Shown here: positions 34,505 to 44,478 of the stretch, in pieces
Layout: each line of letters opens with the position of its first letter
How positions within the stretch are numbered: position 1 is the stretch's first letter
Origin: Lactobacillaceae bacterium UBA5807
Lineage (GTDB): Bacteria > Bacillota > Bacilli > Lactobacillales > Lactobacillaceae
Assembly: GCA_002418005.1 (NCBI GenBank)
Contig: DIDF01000063.1
Span: 1 to 60,695, forward strand
DNA: 60,695 nucleotides
Reading direction: 5' to 3'
The notes under the pieces: generated by a model
The model's database searches: none
Seen by the model: the letters and a program-made list of their open reading frames with translations, nothing else
What the model was told of the DNA's origin: nothing
Program-made: the position numbers and the translations under genes

Positions 34505-37309
34505 TTACTTTTCTTCAAATCCAGCACCAACAGTTTCTGGAAAGTCAGCTCTGACAATTTCAGCACATGACTTACAGAACGTTGGATAATCAGGATCAGA
34601 ACCAACGTCTTTTCGAACCAGCCGGCAACGCTCACAAGTTTTTCCTTCAGCTGGTTTAACAACTAAAGCCAATCCTTGTTGATCAAACTTTTCAGCGTCA
34701 CTTGGTGCATCATCTAAATTCTTAACTTCTAACTGAGATACCAATAACACAGTAGCCAAATTGGTGTTAAGAGACTCAAGAAGATCTTGAGTATCAGCTG
34801 AAGCATAAACAGTTAATGCAGCTTCAGAAGGCTTACCAATCATATTTTTATCCCGAGCTTCTTCCAAAGCCTTCAAGACGTCGTCTCTGACATCCATGAA
34901 CTTACCCCAGTTAGCTAGAATTTCATCTTCGTTGTCATATTGTCTAACTTCTGGCATTTCGGCAAGTTGAACGTAGTCTTCGGGATCCTTTAAGAACTCC
35001 CAAATTTCTTCGGTAGTATGAGGCAGTACCGGTGTCATTAACTTAGTCAATGCAACTGCAGTGGTGTACATAACTGTTTGCATTGAACGACGCTTAGCCC
35101 CATCTTTATGGTCGATATAAACAACATCTTTGGCCATATCAAGATAGAAAGCAGAAAGTGTGTTGGCAACAAAAATATTCAAACGTTTGTTAAGATCCAA
35201 GAAGTTATAATCATTGTAATCTTTTCTTGCGTCTTTAACGAACTGGTTGAGCAACACCATCATATATTGATCTTGAGTCTCAAGTTTATCAAATGAAACT
35301 GAATCTGTCTTTGGATCAAAATCCGAAGTATTTGCAAGAAGAAATCTCATAGTATTTCTGAACTTCTTGTACTGATCAGAAATCTTAACAAAGTTTTCGT
35401 TTGAAACTCGAACATCAGCTGAAGAATCAACTGAGGTGACCCACAAGCGAACAATATCGGCACCCATTTTCTTGATAACATCAATTGGAGCAATCGTGTT
35501 ACCAAGTGATTTACTCATCTTATGACCTTTACCGTCAAGCGTGAATCCTTGAGAAAGAATTGACTTGTAAGGCGATTTGCCAGTTGCAGCAACACTACAA
35601 ATCAAGCTTGAGTTAAACCAACCACGGTATTGGTCTGATCCTTCAAGATACATATCAGCTGGAAATGATAATTCAGGTCTTAAAGCAAGCACACCCTGAT
35701 TAGATGTTCCGGAATCAAACCAAACATCCATAATATCAGTTTCCTTGGTGAACTTACCATGAGGTGAATGCTTACTCTTAAATCCTTCGGGAAGAAGGTC
35801 CTTAGCGTCCCTTTCAAACCAGACATCAGATCCATACTTTTCAACAAGATCAGCCACGTGGTTAACAGTTTCTTCAGTGATAATGGCTTCACCATCTTCA
35901 CCATAGAAAATTGGTAGCGGAACACCCCAGACACGCTGTCTAGAAATGACCCAATCACCACGATCTTTAATCATGTTTTCCAGTCGGACTTTGCCCCAAT
36001 CAGGGAAGAACTTAACATCCTTTAAGGAATCAATAATTTCATCCTTGATCTTATCAACAGATGCAAACCATTGAGGAGTTGCTCTGAAGATGATTGGCTT
36101 TTTAGTCCGCCAGTCAAATGGATAACTATGGTTAAGCGGCATGTAATCTAAAAGTAGGTTGGCTGCTTTTAGCTTATCCAAAGAAATCTTGTTGGCATCT
36201 TCATAAAAGACCCCATCAAAATCTGGTCCAGCTTCCTTGGTTAAATAACCTTGGTCATTAACTGGGGCAAAAATATCCAAACCATATTTCCGGCCAATGT
36301 TAAAGTCATCTTCCCCATATCCAGGAGCGGTATGAACTAATCCAGTACCAGCATCGAGAGTGACAAAGTCACCCAACATTGTAACTAATTTTTTGCTATG
36401 ATCAAATGGATGTTCACACATCACGTACTCAAGGCCTTTTCCTTTTACAACCTTAAGTTCTTTGACATTCTTCCAGCCAAATAAATCTTCATCTTTTTTC
36501 AGAAGTTCAGTTGCAATGACAAACTTTCTGTCATCACCTTCGGGCTGAACTACCGAATAATCAAAGTTGGCATCAACAGTGATTCCTTCAGATGCTGGAA
36601 TGGTCCAAGGAGTAGTGGTCCAAACAACCATGTAGGTGTTATCATCTAAAACACCTTTACCATCAACAACTCTTTCACCATAAAAGGCAGATGGTGAGGT
36701 AACATCATGGTATTCGACTTCGGCTTCAGCCAAAGCAGATTCAGAAGACCATGACCAATAAACTGGTTTTTTACCTTTATAAATTAAGCCACGTTTAGCA
36801 AAGGCACCAAAAACTCTAATTTCTTGAGCTTCATATTCAGGCTGCAACGTCAAATAAGGATTTTCCCAATCTCCGGAAACACCAAGCCGTTTGAATTCCT
36901 CACGTTGACGATCAACTTGCTTTAATGCGTACTCCTTACATAGTTTCCGGAAATCGTTGGTACTCATTTTCTTTCGGTCATAACCTGCCTGAGTTAATTT
37001 TTGCTCAATTGGTAAACCGTGAGTATCCCAGCCTGGAACGTAAGGAGCTCGATATCCAGACATTGATTTGTAACGAACAATAATGTCCTTGGAAATCTTA
37101 TTTAAGGCATGGCCCATATGAATGTCACCATTGGCATATGGAGGCCCATCATGGAGAATAAACGTTGGTTTACCCTCGTTTAATTTTTGTCTTCGTTCAT
37201 AAACTTTGTTTTCTTCCCAAGCCTTTTGCCGAACGACTTCTTTAAGGGGAAGGTTCCCGCGCATTTTAAACTTAGTCTTACCTAAATTTAACGTGTCCTT
37301 TACTCGCAT
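34505..37309 (-). CDS. ileS: Isoleucyl-tRNA synthetase
   Basis: Class I synthetase, 934 residues from ATG 37309 (MRVKDTLNLGKTKF). GAGGAATTC precedes it, and the longer reading from 37345 runs back into the T-box terminator. HMGH (64-67) and KMSKS (in GKGHKMSKSLGN) form the ATP site, an editing domain lies between them, and the C-terminal zinc finger CERCRLVRKD...CKSC is present as in eubacterial-type enzymes. It is last in the dcw cluster and has its own T-box. Confidence 0.97.
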   Translation of the reverse strand: MRVKDTLNLGKTKFKMRGNLPLKEVVRQKAWEENKVYERRQKLNEGKPTFILHDGPPYANGDIHMGHALNKISKDIIVRYKSMSGYRAPYVPGWDTHGLPIEQKLTQAGYDRKKMSTNDFRKLCKEYALKQVDRQREEFKRLGVSGDWENPYLTLQPEYEAQEIRVFGAFAKRGLIYKGKKPVYWSWSSESALAEAEVEYHDVTSPSAFYGERVVDGKGVLDDNTYMVVWTTTPWTIPASEGITVDANFDYSVVQPEGDDRKFVIATELLKKDEDLFGWKNVKELKVVKGKGLEYVMCEHPFDHSKKLVTMLGDFVTLDAGTGLVHTAPGYGEDDFNIGRKYGLDIFAPVNDQGYLTKEAGPDFDGVFYEDANKISLDKLKAANLLLDYMPLNHSYPFDWRTKKPIIFRATPQWFASVDKIKDEIIDSLKDVKFFPDWGKVRLENMIKDRGDWVISRQRVWGVPLPIFYGEDGEAIITEETVNHVADLVEKYGSDVWFERDAKDLLPEGFKSKHSPHGKFTKETDIMDVWFDSGTSNQGVLALRPELSFPADMYLEGSDQYRGWFNSSLICSVAATGKSPYKSILSQGFTLDGKGHKMSKSLGNTIAPIDVIKKMGADIVRLWVTSVDSSADVRVSNENFVKISDQYKKFRNTMRFLLANTSDFDPKTDSVSFDKLETQDQYMMVLLNQFVKDARKDYNDYNFLDLNKRLNIFVANTLSAFYLDMAKDVVYIDHKDGAKRRSMQTVMYTTAVALTKLMTPVLPHTTEEIWEFLKDPEDYVQLAEMPEVRQYDNEDEILANWGKFMDVRDDVLKALEEARDKNMIGKPSEAALTVYASADTQDLLESLNTNLATVLLVSQLEVKNLDDAPSDAEKFDQQGLALVVKPAEGKTCERCRLVRKDVGSDPDYPTFCKSCAEIVRADFPETVGAGFEEK

Positions 37310-37339
37310 GAATTCCTCTTCCTTTCTTACTATGTAACT

Positions 37340-37545
37340 TGCCAAAAAAGATAAAAAAAAGACCTCATCGCAAGGGACGAGTTCTTCGTGGTACCACCCA
37401 ATTTTAGAATTAAAACAAATTAATTCTCTCTTAAAAGTGATTGGTTAATATGAAAGCTGATCGGCAACTCCCCGGTGACTACTGGGCTCACACCAAACCC
37501 CAGCTCGCTTTTGTTTCAAGAAGCAACTTTTTGTCTTTCAACCAA
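37340..37545 (-). promoter_or_regulatory. Isoleucine T-box riboswitch upstream of ileS
   Basis: Minus strand. T-box core GGGTGGTACCACG (37401-37389) and a terminator stem GAACTCGTC/GATGAGGTC followed by eight T (to about 37356). Stem I base pairs are GGTT...AACC and GAAAG (37539-37535) with CTTTC (37454-37450); the apical AGCGAGCTGGGG motif lies at 37507-37496. ATC (37461-37459), an Ile codon, lies just inside the lower stem in the specifier position and is followed by A. It begins directly after the divIVA stop; no clear promoter was assigned. Confidence 0.93.
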
Positions 37546-37552
37546 TTATTTT

Positions 37553-38230
37553 TTATTTTTCTTGGCCATCAGGGTAAATCACAACTGTCTTTCTTGAATC
37601 ATCGTCCTTTGCTGGACTATCTTCAACAAGATCAGCTGAATCTCCCTGTTTGTCATTATATTCTACCTCAGAGTCAGAAGAATTGTCAAGGTCTCCAACA
37701 ACTTTTTCAATATCTTCATATGTAGTAGATGGTTCCTCATCAACAAGATTATCCCAGTCCTTGCCCTTAATAACCTCTAATTGGCTTTCGAGCATAACCT
37801 GTAATCTTTGACGAAATACTCTAGTATTTTTCTTAAGGTCATCAGTTTCAACAGCTAATCTTTTAGCTCGTTTTGCTGATTCATCAAGAAGCCGATTTGC
37901 TTTTTCACTAGCCGCGTTAATAGTATCAGAAGCTTGTTTTTGGGCTTCTCGATTTGTGATTTCTGCTTCTTTTTTAGAATTTTCCTTAACCTTATCAGCT
38001 GCCTCTTGGGCAACTAAAATCGACTGATTCAAAGAACTTTTAAGATCATTAAAATACTTCAGTTTATCCTCTGATTCATCGAGTTTAGATTGAAGATCTT
38101 TATTTTCCTGGAGAACCATTTGGTAGTCCTTAATAACTTGGTCCAAAAAGTCATTGACCTCGTCGATGTTATATCCCCGAAGCTTAGTGGAAAATTCTTT
38201 ATTGTGAATATCTTGTGGACTTAAAACCAT
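37553..38230 (-). CDS. divIVA: Cell-division protein DivIVA
   Basis: Coiled-coil protein that binds curved membrane at poles and septa. 225 residues: conserved N-terminal membrane-binding part SPQDIHNKEFSTKLRGYNIDEVNDFLD (residues 4-30), then a long Lys/Glu/Ala coiled coil (about 32-145) and an acidic disordered tail. GGGAGGGG precedes ATG 38230. Downstream of ylmH, as in other Firmicutes. Confidence 0.95.
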   Translation of the reverse strand: MVLSPQDIHNKEFSTKLRGYNIDEVNDFLDQVIKDYQMVLQENKDLQSKLDESEDKLKYFNDLKSSLNQSILVAQEAADKVKENSKKEAEITNREAQKQASDTINAASEKANRLLDESAKRAKRLAVETDDLKKNTRVFRQRLQVMLESQLEVIKGKDWDNLVDEEPSTTYEDIEKVVGDLDNSSDSEVEYNDKQGDSADLVEDSPAKDDDSRKTVVIYPDGQEK

Positions 38231-38247
38231 ACTGAAACCCCTCCCTA

Positions 38248-39036
38248 TTAGTTACTGTTAATCAAACTAATTATAATCCTAATTTTATCTTTTTTGGTTT
38301 TTCCGGCAATTTCTTTAATAACGATTCTGCCAAAACCTCTGACTGAGATAATATCTGCCTGGCCAGCTTCGACATCAGGACGGTCAATTTCTTCCCAGTT
38401 AAGCCTAATTAAACCAGTTTCGATCAAATGTTTAGCATGATGGCGGGAAATGTGAAAACCCTCGCTTACCAAAGCATCAATTCTCAAAGAAGCAACTGTA
38501 GTGGTTACTTCTTCACTATCATCAATTGGAACCACTAATTTATCCAAATCAATTGGAATTAATTTGACCTTCACTCTACCAATCTTTACCACCTGAGTCT
38601 GAACATAGCTAGCCATTTCCTGTTCACATACAAATTGCCAGTTGGTGCCATCACTTATAATGTCACCAAGAATATCTCGGTTAATCCCTGAGCCCAAAAT
38701 GGATCCAAGGACACTTCCATGAGTGAGTTCAGCAAACTTAACCGGATAATCAATAGAGTACGCGACAATGTTAAAGTCTTTGTCTGCGGGCTCAAAGTAA
38801 CTGGGATAAATTAGTCCCCTTTTCATTTCCGCGCTGGTAAAACCGCCAAACAATTTTAGGGAAACAGAATCATCACCATTAACGATTGCGTTGGCAATAT
38901 ACTGTTGTCTCGGGTTTAAAAAACCGGTCAAAATCGGCCGGTATTCATTTTGACTACGGCCGACCAGATCGGTAATTGATTCTAAAAATGGTATTTCGTC
39001 GGAACGATAATGTTGGGAAATATTCAAGTCAACCAA
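38248..39036 (-). CDS. ylmH: RNA-binding protein YlmH (S4 domain)
   Basis: 262 residues from TTG 39036, GAGG about 9 nt before. The C-terminal S4 domain (about 182-240) includes LRIDALVSEGFHISRHHAK and LIRLNWEEID. YlmH of Bacillus acts on stalled ribosomes and peptidyl-tRNA in quality control, and it sits in the dcw cluster without being essential for division. The assignment rests on the S4 domain and gene position. Confidence 0.9.
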   Translation of the reverse strand: MVDLNISQHYRSDEIPFLESITDLVGRSQNEYRPILTGFLNPRQQYIANAIVNGDDSVSLKLFGGFTSAEMKRGLIYPSYFEPADKDFNIVAYSIDYPVKFAELTHGSVLGSILGSGINRDILGDIISDGTNWQFVCEQEMASYVQTQVVKIGRVKVKLIPIDLDKLVVPIDDSEEVTTTVASLRIDALVSEGFHISRHHAKHLIETGLIRLNWEEIDRPDVEAGQADIISVRGFGRIVIKEIAGKTKKDKIRIIISLINSN

Positions 39037-39055
39037 GATGAATTACCTCACTATG

Positions 39056-39331
39056 CTAAACGCCCAACAACAATCTTGCTAAATAAGTTATGCCGCCTTG
39101 AACCAGAGATAAAACAATCAAAGCAACAACAGGAGCAAAATTAAGCATCCCAATCGTTGCAAAATTAAATAATCCCTGAAAGGGTTCAACGATCCTTGCT
39201 AAAAACCGGCCTAAAGCACTCTGGTATCCACCAGGAAACCAGCTCATCAAAGCATAGATCATAATAGCAATCATATAAAGTTGAATTGCTCGATTTAAAA
39301 TCAAAGCAACCCAATACACTAAACTAACCAA
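39056..39331 (-). CDS. YggT family membrane protein
   Basis: 91 residues from TTG 39331; AGGAG is 8 nt upstream. Two hydrophobic segments (about 5-28 and 62-86), separated by the YggT motif SWFPGGYQSALGRFLARIVEPF. It is the usual partner of sepF and ylmH; a role in division-site or osmotic physiology is inferred from families elsewhere. Confidence 0.9.
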   Translation of the reverse strand: MVSLVYWVALILNRAIQLYMIAIMIYALMSWFPGGYQSALGRFLARIVEPFQGLFNFATIGMLNFAPVVALIVLSLVQGGITYLARLLLGV

Positions 39332-39350
39332 TTAAATTGCTCCTTAAAGT

Positions 39351-39722
39351 TTAAGAGTCACTATTAGTAATATTAAATTTTTTAGGTGAGCAAAGGAAAA
39401 TGTCCTGGCCTAGGCGTTCGATTTTTCCATGGATTGCAAATAATACTCCATTAAGAAAATCAATCATTCTAGCAGAACTTTCAACATCAAGCTTATCTAA
39501 TTTTACAATGACCGCAGAATCGTCCATTAACTTTTTGCCGATGGTCTCAATCTCTGCATAAGTTTTAGGTTGGACAATTTCAATATTACTTTGATTAATA
39601 TTGTTAATTCCTTCCCTAGTGATTGGAATAACATTATTACCGACGCCTTTTTGTTGCTCAGGTGTCTCTTCACTTGCTGTATCCAACCCAAAAAAATTAG
39701 AAAAATTAAATTTTGATGCCAT
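39351..39722 (-). CDS. sepF: Cell-division protein SepF
   Basis: FtsZ-associated membrane anchor. 123 residues from ATG 39722 (MASKFNFSNFFG); GGGAGGG is upstream, and the extra residues of a longer reading (MGGIR) come from that site. N-terminal amphipathic helix (about 3-12), then the SepF domain with the VKLDKLD...RMIDFLNG region. Directly downstream of ftsZ. Confidence 0.93.
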   Translation of the reverse strand: MASKFNFSNFFGLDTASEETPEQQKGVGNNVIPITREGINNINQSNIEIVQPKTYAEIETIGKKLMDDSAVIVKLDKLDVESSARMIDFLNGVLFAIHGKIERLGQDIFLCSPKKFNITNSDS

Positions 39723-39765
39723 CCTAATCCCTCCCATCTCGCTAAAAAATTAAAGCTAGAAAAGA

Positions 39766-41070
39766 TTAATCCTTTTTCCGATGCTTAAAGAATGGTGGAA
39801 CATCATCACCATTGTCATTATCATCAGGCTGATCATCTGGATCAACATCAGGCTGAAATGGATCAAAGTCTTTCTTTTCAACATCATTAAATTCATCATC
39901 ATCAGTCTGTTGCGGACGAGCTGCTGGCTGCTTTCTAATATCCCAGTTACCAAGTGGATCATTCTTGCTTTCACTTGAATCCTCAGTGTTAGAAACCGGC
40001 TTGGCAGGTCGTGGTTGATTATCTAAGACACTGCTTTTTCTTGCAGATTGTGGTCTTGCACTAGGCGTCGTGGATCGACGACTTGGCCGAGATGACCTGC
40101 GTGAATTTCTAGTCTTTTTGTCAATTCCAGTAGCAATAACGGTAACCCGAACTTCATCGCCCAAGGATTCATCAATTGATGTTCCAAAGATAATATTGAC
40201 ATCACTTGTTGCAGACTGAGCCACAATGTCTGAAGCATCTTGAGCTTCAAATAATGACAAATCTGGACCACCGGTAATATTCAACAAAACTTGTTCTGCA
40301 CCATCAATTGAGACTTCCAATAATGGAGAAGAAATAGCTTTCTTGGTTGCTTCTGCAGTTCTGTTTTCACCATTTGCGGTACCAACACCCATTAAAGCAG
40401 AACCTTGGTTTTGCATAGTGGTTTTAACATCAGCAAAATCTAAGTTCACATAACCGGGGCTGGTAATTAAATCAGAGATTCCTTGTACACCTTGGCGAAG
40501 GACATTATCTGCCTGCTTAAATGCTTCCATCATTGGAGTCTTTTTATCAACCATTTCCAAAAGTCGATCATTTGAGATCACAATTAAGGTGTCAACGTTT
40601 TCTTTAAGTTGTTCAATTCCTTCATTAGCATTTGAAGTTCGTTTTGGACCTTCAAAAGTAAATGGACGAGTGACAACTCCCACTGTCAATGCGCCTTGAT
40701 CTTTAGCAATTTTTGCAACAATTGGAGCAGCACCGTTACCAGTTCCACCGCCCATTCCTGCAGTAACAAAGATCATATCTGCTCCTTCAAGTGCTTCAGC
40801 AATTGCTTCTTCACTCTCTTCAGCAGCTTTAGCTCCAATTTCAGGATTTGAACCGGCTCCAAGACCCCTGGTTAATTTAGGGCCAAGTTGAATTTTAACT
40901 TCAGCTTTAGAACTTTCAAGAGCTTGAACATCTGTGTTGGCAACAATAAATTCAACGCCCTTTACTTCTGAAGCAATCATGGTATTAACAGCGTTACTTC
41001 CGCCGCCACCAACTCCGATTACCTTAATATTTGCACCATGATTCTGGCTGGAATCTAATGAATATTCCAT
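39766..41070 (-). CDS. ftsZ: Cell-division GTPase FtsZ
   Basis: Tubulin-like GTPase forming the Z-ring. 434 residues. GGGGSNAV (21-28), tubulin signature GGGTGNG (107-113), NTDVQAL; long disordered linker (about 315-420) rich in Arg, Pro, Asp; C-terminal conserved peptide PPFFKHRKKD that binds FtsA and SepF. GGAGGT precedes ATG 41070. Confidence 0.98.
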   Translation of the reverse strand: MEYSLDSSQNHGANIKVIGVGGGGSNAVNTMIASEVKGVEFIVANTDVQALESSKAEVKIQLGPKLTRGLGAGSNPEIGAKAAEESEEAIAEALEGADMIFVTAGMGGGTGNGAAPIVAKIAKDQGALTVGVVTRPFTFEGPKRTSNANEGIEQLKENVDTLIVISNDRLLEMVDKKTPMMEAFKQADNVLRQGVQGISDLITSPGYVNLDFADVKTTMQNQGSALMGVGTANGENRTAEATKKAISSPLLEVSIDGAEQVLLNITGGPDLSLFEAQDASDIVAQSATSDVNIIFGTSIDESLGDEVRVTVIATGIDKKTRNSRRSSRPSRRSTTPSARPQSARKSSVLDNQPRPAKPVSNTEDSSESKNDPLGNWDIRKQPAARPQQTDDDEFNDVEKKDFDPFQPDVDPDDQPDDNDNGDDVPPFFKHRKKD

Positions 41071-41096
41071 ATTCTCTTTTACCTCCGTTAGAACGC

Positions 41097-42407
41097 CTAA
41101 TCAAAGAACTCGCTGAAGAAATTCCTAATTCCTTCGCCACGTTTTTTCTTTGGAGTTGGTCGTTTTGACTTACTTGATTTATTAGAAACTTTTACTGCTT
41201 CGTTATGTTCAGTGATATGACTTTGAGCAGGCACTTCGTAATCATTCGCACCCACTGCAGATCTGACTAAAATATCAACGTCATCTAAATCAGCAAAATA
41301 AGAAACAATCGATAACACAGCAGTGAATGAAGGATGTCTCATACCCATTTGATCAGGAATATAGACTTTAGTGTTGGCATTAAGTTCGTCAGCCGCTAGA
41401 TCAGCAATTCCGGGTAAAGCAGCAACTCCTCCGGTTAAAACAACCCCACCGGGCAAATCAAATGCTTTAATTTGATCCAAATGATCTTTGATCCGATCAA
41501 AGATTTGAACCAACCTTGCTTCAATGATTTCAGCAAGGTATTTTTCATCAATTTGAGAGGGCTCTGATTGACCAACAACTTCAACTGGAAATTGATTATC
41601 AGCTGAGGCTTGTAGGGAATCAGCATAACCATAATCCCGTTTAATCTTTTCGGCATTCGAAATTGATGTATTCAAAACAATTGAGATATCTTTTGTAATG
41701 AATTTGCCACCTTCGGGGTCTGTTGTAGCATATTTCAATTGATGATCATGAATAACAGAAGCTGTGGTTTGACCACCACCCAAATCAATGATAATGGTGC
41801 CAAAGTCCTGTTCACCATCATTTAAAATAGTTAATCCTTCTGCTAATGGTGTTAATACCATGGCTCTGATTCTCAAGCCAGCGTTTTCAACTGCTTTTCT
41901 AAGGTTATGAACAATGCCCTTAGAACCGCTAATTAAACGACCTTTCATTTCAAGTCTTACGCCAACCATTCCTCGAGGATCTTTGATTCCGTCAAATCCA
42001 TCCACAATAAATTCTTGAGGTTGAATATCAATGATTTCTCTTTCTTGAGGAATATTAGTTCCTAACGCCGATGCAGCAACGTTTTTAACATCTTCATCAG
42101 TAATTTCTCGAGACTTATCACCAATTGTTATTAAGCCATTGCAAGGTTCAATCTTTAATAAGTTAGCAGGAATATTAACGATAACATCTTTAATTTCAGT
42201 ACTTGCTTTTTCTTGAGCTTGATTAACCGCACTCTTGATTGCTTCTGTGGCAGAATCAATATTGACTATCACACCACGACTTAAACCCTTTGCAGGTTCA
42301 TTACCCACACCAATAACATTCAATTGCCCTTTAATTTTTTCAGCAACAATGACTTTTATTGAGGTGGTTCCTATATCAAGTCCCACATACAAATTAGAAT
42401 TATTCAT
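41097..42407 (-). CDS. ftsA: Cell-division protein FtsA
   Basis: Actin-like Z-ring membrane anchor. 436 residues: phosphate-1 loop YVGLDIGTTSIKVIV (7-21), IIIDLGGGQTTASV (second phosphate loop), GGVVLTGGVAALPGI; C-terminal amphipathic membrane helix IRNFFSEFFD. GGAGGT precedes ATG 42407. Confidence 0.97.
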   Translation of the reverse strand: MNNSNLYVGLDIGTTSIKVIVAEKIKGQLNVIGVGNEPAKGLSRGVIVNIDSATEAIKSAVNQAQEKASTEIKDVIVNIPANLLKIEPCNGLITIGDKSREITDEDVKNVAASALGTNIPQEREIIDIQPQEFIVDGFDGIKDPRGMVGVRLEMKGRLISGSKGIVHNLRKAVENAGLRIRAMVLTPLAEGLTILNDGEQDFGTIIIDLGGGQTTASVIHDHQLKYATTDPEGGKFITKDISIVLNTSISNAEKIKRDYGYADSLQASADNQFPVEVVGQSEPSQIDEKYLAEIIEARLVQIFDRIKDHLDQIKAFDLPGGVVLTGGVAALPGIADLAADELNANTKVYIPDQMGMRHPSFTAVLSIVSYFADLDDVDILVRSAVGANDYEVPAQSHITEHNEAVKVSNKSSKSKRPTPKKKRGEGIRNFFSEFFD

Positions 42408-42445
42408 TTATGTAAGGAACCTCCGCATTATTGAAAGATTTTTAT

Positions 42446-42474
42446 TACATAACATAAGTTTACCACATTCACAA
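42446..42474 (-). promoter_or_regulatory. Candidate promoter in front of ftsA
   Basis: On the minus strand TTGTGA (42474-42469), 17-nt spacer, TATGTA (42451-42446), in the 91-nt gap between divIB and ftsA. A separate ftsAZ promoter is common in Firmicutes. Weak matches, so moderate confidence only. Confidence 0.4.
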
Positions 42475-42498
42475 CACTGGAAACACCCTTACTTAATA

Positions 42499-43368
42499 TT
42501 ACCGAGAGGTTTGAGTGCTTGATTTCTTGGCATTTGAGCCAGATTTATGCTGATACTTTTGGTAGGTTGTTTTGTTGCTAATCGAAGCGCCCTGACCGTT
42601 AACATTTGAAGAAGAATTCTGCGATAAGGGATATGAATAAGCCCCCACTTCCAAATCGACTCCGCTTTTAACCTTAAGATTTGAAGCAATACTTGGGTAA
42701 TAATTCATCTTATCGCCAAATGTACTAATCGTGGCGTAAACGATATTCTTATCAACCATTTTAAGAATTATTCTTTGTGAATTACTTGAAGTCGGTGAGA
42801 ATGTAATCGAAATAATTGAAGCTCGAACCGAAGGATTAATATTTTTATATTGCGAAGTGGTTAGCCTTAAAAGCGATCCATCCTTAAAGTTCATCAAAAT
42901 GGGAAAACCTGATTGAGGGTTCAAAATGGTTGTGTCGGTGATAACACCACTCTTTAAAATTGGCTTATATCCCTGACCAACTTGAAGGTAACCTATAACC
43001 GGATATTCTTTGACGTAAACGTTGACATCATTAAAATTGCTAGTAGAAACCGCCACCGTTTTCATTCTTTGATTACTGTTTTTAATTTGAGTCGCCAATT
43101 TATTTTTATGACCCCAAATCCGAAGCATCGAATCTCCTGCTTTAATCGGCAATCCCCTTTTTACTTCAGAAGCGGGCACAAACTGATCACCCAAGACATT
43201 AACTTTGTTAATATGGCCAAATGGAGAAATAAAGAAACCAGAAAAAAGCACAATCAGAGTAATAATTAACACAAAAGGTCTCATCATCCGCCAATTTTTT
43301 TGCCTAAAAGATTTAGGAGTCATTTTGGGGGCTGCTTTTTTATTTGAATCTTTAGGCTGATTCTCCAT
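42499..43368 (-). CDS. divIB: Cell-division protein DivIB/FtsQ
   Basis: 289 residues: cytoplasmic basic N-terminus, one membrane helix (about 30-48), POTRA domain (about 50-120, HINKVNVLGDQFVPASEV), beta domain (about 120-235), and a Ser/Lys-rich disordered tail. Part of the DivIB-FtsL-DivIC complex. AAAGGTGG precedes ATG 43368. Confidence 0.93.
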   Translation of the reverse strand: MENQPKDSNKKAAPKMTPKSFRQKNWRMMRPFVLIITLIVLFSGFFISPFGHINKVNVLGDQFVPASEVKRGLPIKAGDSMLRIWGHKNKLATQIKNSNQRMKTVAVSTSNFNDVNVYVKEYPVIGYLQVGQGYKPILKSGVITDTTILNPQSGFPILMNFKDGSLLRLTTSQYKNINPSVRASIISITFSPTSSNSQRIILKMVDKNIVYATISTFGDKMNYYPSIASNLKVKSGVDLEVGAYSYPLSQNSSSNVNGQGASISNKTTYQKYQHKSGSNAKKSSTQTSR

Positions 43369-43386
43369 TTTTACACCACCTTTATG

Positions 43387-44478
43387 TTATTTAATCAACG
43401 ACCAAGCAATATTTAAGATTCGATCGGCGGAGTCGACAACTCCTAGCTTACGAGAATTTTGACCCATCTTTTCTCTTAAAGTAGAATCTAACATTAATCT
43501 GTCAATTGACTTTAACAGAGTTTCAGAAGTTAAATCCTTTTCTTTAATCATTACGGCCGCATCCCGATTGACCAAGCTCATAGTATTCTTAGTCTGATGA
43601 TCGGCTGTAACGTAAGGGCTAGGAATCAAAATTGCTGGGATTCCAATTGCGGTTATTTCAGCAATACTTGTAGCTCCGGAACGACCAACAATTACCTCAA
43701 CCTTAGGCAACATATTCGGCATGTCATTAATATATGGCAAAACTTTAACATTATCAGAAATTCTAGTTTTCTTTAAATTTTCCTCAACGCCAGCAAAACG
43801 TTTTTTCCCAGTAACAAATACTGTTTGATAAGTGCGTTTATTCAGCTCACTTATGGAATTCTCAACAGCTTGATTAATTTTGGGAGCACCTTGACTACCA
43901 CCAAAAATAAGGACAGTCGGCTTATTATCCATCAAGCCAATATCAGACCATTTAAAAGTGCTCTTAATGTTGGCCACTTGCTGAGCTCTGGGATTTCCGG
44001 CAAAAATAACTTTTTGTTTAGGAAACTGGGCAGCGGCTTCGTGAAACCCGATGGCTATTTTATCGACATAATGACTTAGAAATTTATTAGTTAATCCAAC
44101 CACACTATTTTGCTCATGAATTATCGTTGGAATATTAGCTTTGGCCGCAGCATAAACCACTGCGCCGGAAACATACCCGCCAGTACCAATAACTACATCG
44201 GGCTTAAAATCTTTAATGATTTTTTTAGACTTATGAACACTCTGGAGGAATAATGCTACAGTTTTAAAGTTGTCTAAAGACAAAGACCTTTTAAAGCCTT
44301 GAATTTTCAAAGAAACAAAATCAATTCCTCTTTGAGGAATAATGGAACTTTCTAGTCCTCTTTTAGACCCAACATACAAAACTTTAGAATCAGGTTCTTG
44401 TTTCATCAAATCTTCAATTATTGCCAACGCAGGATAAATATGGCCGCCGGTGCCCCCGCCGGAAATAATCATTCGCAT
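43387..44478 (-). CDS. murG: UDP-GlcNAc-undecaprenyl-PP-MurNAc-pentapeptide GlcNAc transferase
   Basis: GT-B glycosyltransferase that makes lipid II. 363 residues: ISGGGTGGHIYPALA (5-19), GTGGYVSG, HEQN motif, FGGSQGA, and GRSGATSIAE. It begins overlapping the murD stop (ATTA ATG), so translation is coupled. Confidence 0.97.
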   Translation of the reverse strand: MRMIISGGGTGGHIYPALAIIEDLMKQEPDSKVLYVGSKRGLESSIIPQRGIDFVSLKIQGFKRSLSLDNFKTVALFLQSVHKSKKIIKDFKPDVVIGTGGYVSGAVVYAAAKANIPTIIHEQNSVVGLTNKFLSHYVDKIAIGFHEAAAQFPKQKVIFAGNPRAQQVANIKSTFKWSDIGLMDNKPTVLIFGGSQGAPKINQAVENSISELNKRTYQTVFVTGKKRFAGVEENLKKTRISDNVKVLPYINDMPNMLPKVEVIVGRSGATSIAEITAIGIPAILIPSPYVTADHQTKNTMSLVNRDAAVMIKEKDLTSETLLKSIDRLMLDSTLREKMGQNSRKLGVVDSADRILNIAWSLIK